64,000 nucleotides of DNA, from the NCBI RefSeq assembly GCF_023898315.1, contig NC_064622.1, positions 275,767,503-275,831,502 of the forward strand, written 5' to 3'. Of this stretch, positions 56,200 through 64,000 are shown in pieces. This DNA comes from Schistocerca nitens. Taxonomy: Eukaryota; Arthropoda; Insecta; Orthoptera; Acrididae. The notes below the pieces were generated by a model. The model was not told where the DNA came from. It worked only from the letters and a program-made list of their open reading frames with translations, and did no database searches. A program made the position numbers and the translations under genes. Numbering within the stretch: the first letter of the stretch is position 1; each line of letters opens with the position of its first letter.

Positions 56200-57030
56200 C
56201 AGAACTTTCGGTTTCCGTGCAAACTCTGATTTCCCTTATTTTATCACGGTGATCATTTCTCCCTGTGTAGGTCGACATCAACAAAATATTTTCACATTCG
56301 TAGAGAAAGCTGGAGATTTAAATTTCGTGAGAAGATTCCTCCGCAACGAAAAACACCTTTGTTTTAATGGTGTCCACCCCAAATCCTGAATCATGTCAGC
56401 GACACCCTCCCCCCTGTTCCGCGATAATACAAAACGTGCTGCCCTTCTTTGAACTTTCTCAATGCACTCTGTTAATCCTATCTGGTAAGAATCCCGCACC
56501 GCACAGCAGTATTCTACAAGAGGACGGACAAGGGTACTGTAGGCAGTCTCTTTAGTAGATCTGTTACATTTCTAAGTGTCCTGCCAATAAAACGCGGTCT
56601 TTGGTTAACTTTCCCCACAACATTTTCTATGTCTTCCTACCAATTGAAGTTGTTCGTGATTCTAATTTCTAGGTATTTAGTTGAATTTACAGTCTTTAGA
56701 TTTGAGTGATTTATCGTGTAACCGAAGTTTAACGGATTCCTTTTAGCACTCATGTGGATGACCTCACACTTCTCATTATTTAGGGTCAACTGCCAATTTT
56801 CGCACCATACAGGTATCTTTTCTAAATCGTTTTGCAATTTATTTTGATCTTTTGATAACTTTACTAGTCGATAAACGACACCGTCATCTGCAAACAACCT
56901 AAGACGGCTGCTCAGATTGTCTCCAAAATCGTTTATATAGATAAGAGACAGCAAAGGGCCTATAACACTACCTCGGGGAACGCCAGAAATCACTTCTGTT
57001 TTACTCGACGACGTTCCGTCAGTTACTACT
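56200..57030 (-). mobile_element. CR1/Jockey-group LINE fragment (LINE-3)
   Basis: Minus-strand frame 56993-56637 reads SGVPRGSVIGPLLSLIYINDF, then LRLFADDGVVYRLV (catalytic FADD), and NNEKCEVIHMS, KYLEIRITNNFNW: palm and thumb of a reverse transcriptase. After stops, the C-terminal part (56499-56278) has CIEKVQRRAARFVLSR and GWTPLKQRC. The 5' two thirds are missing. The same family supplies fragments at 57229-57760, 60470-60685 and 63690-63890. Confidence 0.85.
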
Positions 57031-57228
57031 ATATATTTACACCATATATATTTACACCATATATATTTAAAACATATTTAGGCTATGTCCGTCCGAACGT
57101 TTATTAGAGTATCGTGTAAAAATCTGAAGTAAATTGGACAACTACTTTTCGAGGTTTTTGATAAAAACAGTAAGCAACTACTTGTCCTTACATAGTAATA
57201 TCGAAGTATAGATATCGATAAGCAAACT

Positions 57229-57760
57229 ACATGTACATGAATACTCTGCAATTCCCACTCAACAGTTTGGCAGTAGATTCATAGAAACATTTTCAGACTA
57301 TTTCCGTACCGTTCGCCTCTCGAATAGCATGCGGGAAAAATGAATAATACCTGAATCTTTCTATGCGGGCACTAATTCCTCTTATTTTGTGACAATAGTC
57401 ATTTCTCCCTATATAGATGGAGGCAACAAAATATTTTTGCGTTCGGGGGAGAAAGTTGGTGATGTGCAAAACGAGCTGCTGCTATTGCAACTTATTACTT
57501 GTCTTCGGTTAATAGTAATTGTTAAGGCTCCCACACCGCACTCGAGTACTGGGGCTGACAGTCATTGTTTCGCCATCCCCCCCCCCCCCCCCGGATTTTC
57601 TGTTTCGTGGTTCCAATTAAGTGATTTACAGTGTAACCGACACTTAAAGGATTGTTTTTATGGAGGAGCTTGCACTTTTTATTTTTCAGAGTCTTATGGA
57701 ACTCTTAGCACCATAAAATATCTTTTCTAAATCATTCTGAAACTAAGTTTTTGTGCAATA
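57229..57760 (-). mobile_element. LINE-3 3' fragment, rearranged
   Basis: 57229-57480 matches the 3' region (catgaatactctgcaa, ttcctcttattttgtgacaatag, gcaacaaaatattt). 57600-57760 matches 56700-56830 (gatttacagtgtaaccgac, aaaatatcttttctaaatc). A run of 16 C (57577-57592) and unrelated bases lie between them. Confidence 0.65.
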
Positions 57761-57938
57761 GTACAGATAGGGTGACAGCATGACACAGGGAGAGATCACT
57801 AAATTAGAGACAAATGAGACGAATAGCAAAATGAAATTATTTCTGGCGGAATGGAAACACACTCAAAAAAAGAAATAGCGATGTTACTCGTTCGAAAGGA
57901 AACAAATACATAAGTCTAGAGCAACACATCATTCGTAG

Positions 57939-58131
57939 CCGGCCGAAGTGGCCGTGCGGTTAAAGGCGCTGCAGTCTGGAACCGCAAGACCGTTACGGTC
58001 GCAGGTTCGAATCCTGCCTCGGGCATGGATGTTTGTGATGTCCTTAGGTTAGTTATGTTTAACTAGTTCTAAGTTCTAGGGGACTAATAACCTCAGCAGT
58101 TGAGTCCCATAGTGCTCAGAGCCATTTGAAC
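57939..58131 (+). mobile_element. SINE-A copy 11
   Basis: ggttaaaggcgc subfamily, almost identical to copy 3. The target duplication catcattcgtag lies at 57927-57938 and 58132-58143. Confidence 0.96.
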
Positions 58132-58143
58132 CATCATTCGTAG

Positions 58144-58840
58144 CACGCTCTCCCAGAAACTGTTTGCCGACGATGGATAATACGTTTTCCTTTTTTTGGC
58201 AGCTGGTCATCGCCATACTGCTATCTATCAACGACGGACTTCCATGCGATGTGATTTGCCATTTGTCACGCCGCCGTGGGCGTGCCTCACCGCGGATTCC
58301 ACACCTGCTATTGCGGCTAGAGGGGACATTGCGGTCTCGGCAGCGAGCGCGAGAACTGCCATCGATTTCCCATAACGCATCTGCCGGCTGGCACCGCCTC
58401 GGGACAACCTGGTACCTCGAACACCAACACCCCTTCAGTCTGCGCGGCCGATTCCAGCCTCTCTATCCCCCCCCCCCCCCCCCCCCCGGAGAGACGTTCT
58501 ACGTGACAACGTTTTTCGTCCTGGTGATGTCGTGGGGGTAGAAGGACACTGATTCGTACGCGATATTGTAACGAGTAAATCGCCGGAAACAGAATACTGT
58601 TGAAATACTCAACGTCAGTGTCACCAAAGTGGTGCCTACTACAGTCGCGTCCCAAAGGTGAGGTTCCGGGAAGAAGAGAAATAGTCGGCTGGCCTAAGCG
58701 AGAGGGAGTCCTGACGTATGCTGCTGTTAAGTTACCTTATCACAAAAGGTAAGGCTTGGAATAAGTACTGAAACGACAAACACTACGAGTGTTTCACAGC
58801 TCCTGACTTCCTTCACGAAATAGTATCAAGTCCTGATAAA
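58144..58840. other. Unassigned; GC-rich block with C21 run
   Basis: 58240-58490 is GC-rich and contains an uninterrupted run of 21 C at 58467-58487. A 125-codon frame crossing it is regarded as composition-driven. Confidence 0.45.
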
Positions 58841-59076
58841 CACTGAAACCCAGAGAAACAGGTACACTTGCCTAATATGGTGTAGGGCATCCGCGAGCAC
58901 GCACGCGTAACACGACGTGGCATGGATTCAACTAATGTCTGAAGTAATGCTGGAGGGAATTGACACCATCAATCCTGCAGGGCTGCCCATAAATCCGTAA
59001 GAGTACGACCGGGTGGAGATCTCTTCTGAACAGCACGTGGCAAGACATCACGGATATTCTCAATAACATTCGCAAT
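58841..59076 (-). mobile_element. Tc1-a 3' terminal fragment
   Basis: It starts with the terminal sequence cactgaaacccagagaaac at 58841 and matches the reverse complement of 14280-14418 (tccgtaagagtacga, cctgcaggg, cacgacgtggcatgga). Only the C-terminal end and right terminal repeat of the element remain. Confidence 0.8.
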
Positions 59077-59920
59077 AATTCCTTAAAAGACACCATAGTC
59101 GCCGTTGACTGTATAAAATATTTGTTGTTACTATTGCCATTTCGGCCTTATAGCCATTTTCAAGTAACACTGCAAAGTTACCTAAACACAAAAATACAAA
59201 AGTGAAGCACAGGGTGTATACACATAATTAAGCAAACATTTCATTAAGAAAGTAGCTCAATTATAAAAATTGGAGATAAATGTACATTACTTACATTCTG
59301 TCAGAATATAAAACTATCTGACATGAGTACATGTCGTCGTCAAAATGCAACCTTTTGACCTGTGAGAGTCCCTCAAGATCCGATGAGTACGACACTTATT
59401 ACATCGTAATATGTTGTTAAATATATACTGAAGTGTCGATATTACTATCATTCTAATAATCTATCACACATACAAGTTCAGGTGCGCTGACAACATGTTG
59501 AGCTAAGTCGGTTGGCGCGAAAATACATTTACTAAAGGCGTCTATCGTTAAATCATGTCTTAGGCCTGCTATAGGCTCTTTATGATGTGTAGGTACGCCT
59601 CACAAGGAATCGCTCCCTTTAGACCTCTTTTACCACAGCTCCTTGTTTGCCATTATACCATTCTTGTTTTTACAGCTTATGTAGTTATCGTTATATGGGA
59701 CCGTCGGTACCCTGGTGCCTCTGGTCAGTATTTTATCCACGATACATATTGAAGCTTCTGAAATTTTAAGGAACTTTCCTTCAGTGTCTGGCTGTTGTCG
59801 CACAAAGGCGACCAGTATCTCTTGTCTCATAAGTTTCCCTTTGTTTTGTGTCGAACTAATAGGACTTGGCCGTTTCCCGTGGGTACTACACTACTACAAG
59901 AATGCTGAGGATTAGATAGG
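59077..59920. other. Unassigned; hairpin motif near 59136
   Basis: 59136-59165 (minus) reads CTTGAAAATGGC, tataa, GGCCGAAA, another hairpin ending in CGAAA. No other supported feature. Confidence 0.4.
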
Positions 59921-59921
59921 T

Positions 59922-59949
59922 GCCGCGCGGGATAGCCGTGTCCTCCTCG

Positions 59950-59980
<31 letters not shown>

Positions 59981-60084
59981 CTTGTCTTTTGTGTGAGTTA
60001 GTTTAAGTTAGATTAAGTAGGGTGTAAGCTTAGGGACCGATGACCTCAGCAGTTTTGTCCCATAGGACTTACCACAAATTTCCA
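59922..60084 (+). mobile_element. SINE-D copy 2 with internal GT expansion
   Basis: The head start tgccgcgcggg and the body taagcttagggaccgatgacc are present. The middle, where other copies have the B box and gggtgtgtgtg, is replaced by 14 gt units (59953-59980). Near-target duplication: attagatagg (59911-59920) against attagatgg (60085-60093). Confidence 0.85.
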
Positions 60085-60093
60085 ATTAGATGG

Positions 60094-60375
60094 TTAGATC
60101 GGATAACTAGTTAATCGACTACTCTTGTATCGAATTGGAATGAAACGATCTTGATGGCACAACTTGCTAAGAGAGCACATGCTGAAGAATCATTAGTTTG
60201 GCGATGGATGGAGGTGTGGGGGGCAAAACATGTAGAGGAAGGTCAGGTCCTGAGTACAGTAAACAGGTTGCAGTAGTTATGCAGAACTGGAATGAAGGTT
60301 CAACGTCTCGTCGACAACTATGTCACTGGAGACGGACGACGAGCTCGGGTTTTTTTTTCTTTCTTTTTTTTCTTT
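60094..60375. other. Unassigned sequence
   Basis: A T/C-rich run at 60350-60376 adjoins the SINE-B remnant. Confidence 0.35.
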
Positions 60376-60730
60376 CTAAGGATGGCACCATCCCGGAATT
60401 TGCCTGCAGAGATTTAAGGACTTACGGGGAACATAAATTGGATGGCTGGACAGAGACTTGAACCGTCATTTACATCTACATCTACATGGATACTCTGCAA
60501 ATCGCATTCAAGTGCCTGGCAGAGGTTTCACCGAACCATCTTCACAACTCTCTATTATTCCAATCTGGTATAGCGCGCGGAAAGAATGAACACCTACATC
60601 TTTCCGTACGAGCTCTGATTTCCCTTATTTTATCGTGGTGATCGTTCCTCCCTATGTAGGTCGGTGTCAACAAAATATTTTCGCATCCTCCCGAATGTGC
60701 TCCACTATGCTCGCTGCAGGGCTCAAGAGG
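60376..60730 (-). mobile_element. SINE-B copy 4, split by a LINE-3 fragment
   Basis: ggatggcaccatcccgg to gacttgaaccgtca (60380-60469) is the SINE-B body and B box on the minus strand. The head resumes with cctcccgaatgtgctccac at 60686. The LINE-3 3' fragment at 60470-60685 lies between. Confidence 0.75.
60470..60685 (-). mobile_element. LINE-3 3' end with hexamer tail
   Basis: On the plus strand it begins tacatctacatctacat, the complement of a (gatgta)n tail, followed by ctctgcaaatcgcattcaag and ttcccttattttatcgtgg, matching 56230-56260 and 57230-57400. Only about 215 bases of the 3' end inserted. Confidence 0.85.
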
Positions 60731-63558
60731 TCTGCACAGCGCTTACACTAGCGTGGAGAGCTGCATCAAAATAGTTTTTTGTCCCATGACCAGTGCTTTA
60801 GCTGGAATAAAAAAGAACTCACCTTTAAAGTACTAGTTTACATAGAATACGCAAATTTAGGTACTAACACCGTTTCCAGGCGGTGCTATTACCAACAGGC
60901 GAATCAACCAGTTACAATTTTTCTGGAAGACCTCTCTTTGAACTAGATTCTTTGCCATCTATCAGTGCCATCTTTACACTTCCAATGGAAATAGACTTGT
61001 GCCCCCAGTGTAGCTCTAATATAGCTGCAGACTGTATTCGCGGGAAAATAGATGTTTTCTTGCACTCAACGAATTCCATGACTGCTGATTGCTATAAAAT
61101 TTATATTGGGGTGATTTGGGGTAAATATTTCTGGGAACGCCGTCCCACCTAATTAAAGCACTGACGGTGACTTAAATAACATTCGAAAATGGCAGTCAAG
61201 ATTTGCTTTCAGTACGTCGATAATGCAAGACCCTACTATGGTTCTTGATATACAATACACTACAAATTACGAATCGAGGCGATTTCTTGACTTCCGAAAA
61301 GTTTTAGTTTCAGTACTGTTAAATAAAACACGTTCACGCTACACATCCAACAGGATCTAGGGACTGACACACGATTTCCTGGAATGCTGAATCGGCTTCA
61401 TATCACAAACGGAGAGTCATGAACAGATACAGATGCAAAGTTCTGTTGCCCAAAGGAGTGTTATGGAATCGATATTATAGAAGTAATAAATTAATAGCTG
61501 CTAGGCACTTAAATGTGATTTGCAGAATATCCATGTAGACTAATGTGCGCCTTTGTCATAATGGATTCTACTTCAAATCAAAATAATAAGCAACAGAAAG
61601 GATTCTGTCGGCTTAAAGGTAACTCATACACTCATATATTTACATTCTTATAAAATCTTAAGTATTCGATAAAAAATGTTACACCAGAACCTACATGATG
61701 AAATGATGATCTAAAATCATCAGCTGTATGTGGTTAGTTTATTAAGAGTATAAAAGTGTACCCAGTCGTCCGAAGGTTAAAAATCCCCAATTACGATTTT
61801 CGGAAGGAAATTGAGACAACATTTTAAAATACGCGTCACACTGGACCTTGTGGGAACTAAAATTAAAACCACGTCAGCCGGAGAACCAAAGGGTCTCAGC
61901 ACTGAACACCTGCTGTTCAAACGGTGACAAGTTGTCCGCCCGTGTCAGTCTGCTGACTTTTTACCACCCTCAGTCTTCTTTTCGACCTTAATGCATAATA
62001 TTGCAACTCGTCATGTAGCTAACAGCACGCGGGGGCAAGTCACACAGCATAGTTTGAGGCCTCCCTCACTTCTACATCAGCTGCAAAGTTCCTATACAAG
62101 ACCGTGAGCCTTGGTACTCGGCAATATGAAACCACATTTCCCTGATTTTGGTTAAAACTTGCTGAGTGAACGTGTTTTATTTAGCGGTACTGAAACTAAA
62201 ACGTTTGGGAAGTCTAGAAACAGCCTCTATTCATAATTTGTAGTGTAGTATATATTAAGAAGCATGGTAGGGTCTCGCATTATTGATAAAGCGTGCTGGG
62301 TGTGTGTGTCACTTCCCTTGTGGACTAGTGAGTGGATCGGAGCAAACGAGAACCTCTTTCCTTACCGTACCCCTACGTGTTCCAGCACTTTCAAACCTAC
62401 ATACCGTTCGGCGACATACAAAGATTTCCGTCATAGCTTCTTTTTTATTTTTTTTTAATATGGCGATAAAATAACCACCGCATCGATCAATGTTAAGGTG
62501 TCAGCTATTTTAGTATATATCCATCTCATGGTACAATATCCCCTGCCCCCCTCGACGTGTAAGTAACTTATATTTTCTGTTACGCACGTCAAATGTGATG
62601 CATAATTTACAGGAAACTAAGAGTTAACAGTTAATATACATGTTTACAACTGCATAGCTGAAAGGTAAACAATAATAATGCAGTTCTCGTGTGAGGAGCA
62701 ACTACTGTATTAGTTTTCTTATTCAAGACAACACCCTGTGAATACATTGATTGTATTACTCTATGTTGGCAAGTAAACGAAATAATCCGTGGAGGGGAAT
62801 TTTACATACTCTATGCGAGGCAGCAACATAGGCAGCAAGGCTGCTTCATACTTCACCAGCGTCAGACTAACCCGACAAATGTCACGGCACGCGTATATGA
62901 CCTCTCTCCTCCAAGAGCAGAGGCTTTCAGTAACTCTGCTTCCTCCTTTCCATATACTCTTTGTGGCACCGAGTCTGTGTTGGAAGGACGTATATGATTT
63001 TTCCGCCACTCGTGACTTCTGTTATACTGTTCTCCCTGCTTCCTGCCCCTCTTATTTTCGTCCGGGCTATGCGTTCTTGTTTTGAGCTGCAACGATGCAT
63101 ATAAATTTTTGGCTCGTAACAGCTGTACTGGCCAGTCATATATCTGCCCCCCCTCGCAAATCCGGCCGCTAAATGTGTGCAGCGGCAGGCAACGGCAATA
63201 TGCGGCTTCAATTCGGCAGGACTTCTTTTGAAGCTGACAATGCTTTGTTGTATGGAGGCTACTTTCGCATACCATTACATCGTCGTGAATTGAGTACTGA
63301 AGAGAGGAATTTTCGGAATGCTGGTAACCCAGGTACTGGGGCCGAGTTTCATTTTACCGTCGGCGTTATTCTGTGAACTCCGCACCTGAACTAGCTTTTG
63401 TGACACGGAGGTGCTTTGTATTCGCGGCGTGCTGCTGCATATGCCTCGAATATTCGGCAAACCTCCCTCGACGGATGGGAGCTCATCATTTCAGGTGCGG
63501 CGGGATTTCATAGAGTCGAAAACAATCGCCACAGTCTGAATGAATGGAGCGAACGAGC

Positions 63559-63561
<3 letters not shown>
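60731..63561. other. Unassigned sequence (about 2.8 kb)
   Basis: No mobile element or gene was recognised. Frames up to 137 codons (62862-63275, minus) show no family motif and overlap frames on the other strand. Confidence 0.4.

Positions 63562-63642
<81 letters not shown>
63562..63642. repeat. Compound (TG)n(GA)n microsatellite
   Basis: About 19 tg units are followed by about 21 ga units. Confidence 0.96.
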
Positions 63643-63643
<1 letters not shown>

Positions 63644-63689
63644 GCAGCAACGCGAATGAGGCCGCTTACGAAACTTTTTGTCTGACCAA

Positions 63690-63890
63690 GTCTCGAGTAG
63701 GCCTACTGTCCATTGGCTTCGGAAGCTTAGGATTGGCGGTAGACATAGAAAAGATTCAAAGAAGACCTGCGCGATCCGTCACGGGTATGTCTAGCCGGTA
63801 GGAGTGTGTCAAGGTAAAGCTGAGCAAACGATGAAACCTCTGATGTGCACTCTATAGTGACTTGAGCGATACCGATGTAGATGTACGAGT
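63690..63890 (+). mobile_element. LINE-3-like 3' end
   Basis: The broken frame reads VDIEKIQRRPARSVTG, the counterpart of CIEKVQRRAARFVL in LINE-3, and ends in gatgtagatgta at 63876-63887. It is 5' truncated. Confidence 0.6.
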
Positions 63891-64000
63891 ACAACTGAAA
63901 TATGTTATTACTGTATCAGCTATTTCCGTACGGAAATTGAACTGGATATTAAATTTACTGTTTATATGAAACCTCTGTGTGACCACACACAAATACAAAG

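Noticed and set aside
58164..58541. 125-codon frame crossing the C21 run
   Set aside because: It depends on a homopolymer and GC-rich DNA; no motif.
62862..63275. 137-codon minus-strand frame
   Set aside because: No family resemblance, and long overlapping frames exist on both strands.

Overview
This is 64 kb of repeat-dense, intron-scale eukaryotic DNA, almost certainly from a large insect genome. The abundant tRNA-derived SINEs, the Tc1/mariner families and the LINE tails look to me like those of a grasshopper or locust (Orthoptera, Schistocerca-like). That assignment is recognition of repeat types, not a database result. No host protein-coding exon, rRNA gene, functional tRNA gene or CRISPR array could be supported. 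Nearly every long open frame is part of a transposon or a chance frame.

Layout. 1-698: minus-strand end of a Tc1-like element (Tc1-a). 2217-2416: first SINE-A. 2955-4487: minus-strand mariner with DD41D spacing, abutting a deleted Tc1-like element (4490-5121) and a tRNA-like fragment. 6302-7010: LINE-1x fragment split by a SINE-A. 8095-10950: Tc1-like element split by a Jockey/CR1-type LINE. 11889-12090: SINE-A. 13251-14418: second Tc1-a. 18772-21849: mariner split by a LINE-1x that keeps a 613-codon reverse-transcriptase frame. 22-31 kb: mariner and LINE scraps, SINEs and microsatellites. 31740-33180: Tc1-like element split by two SINEs. 35070-35306: SINE-B. 39-43 kb: hAT-like remnant, SINEs and a mariner deletion derivative. 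44780-47511: mariner remnant with a Tc1-like element beside it that itself carries a SINE. 50405-51750: broken DDE element. 52064-52271: foldback element with 13-bp target duplication. 52385-53478: degenerate Tc1-like element. 55-60 kb: tRNA-like units and CR1-type LINE fragments. 63.6 kb: compound microsatellite.

How the parts relate. The elements are not cooperating genes but a layered record of insertions. Ten of the eleven SINE-A copies have recognisable target-site duplications of 10-15 bp. SINEs lie inside LINEs and transposases, LINEs inside mariner and Tc1 elements, and one Tc1 element next to a mariner transposase start, so relative ages can be read off. All transposase copies are broken by stops, frameshifts or lost catalytic residues. 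Only the LINE-1x frame at 19928-21769 is uninterrupted, and it lacks its 5' endonuclease part.

The most interesting signals are three. First, a near-perfect 89-nt-arm palindrome (52062-52242) inside a short insertion with a 13-bp target duplication, resembling a non-autonomous Penelope-like or retrozyme-like unit. Second, a recurring GATGAA-stem-CGAAA hairpin at several loci that resembles an incomplete hammerhead core. Third, a short hairpin with compensatory base changes shared by SINE families that have different tRNA-like heads.
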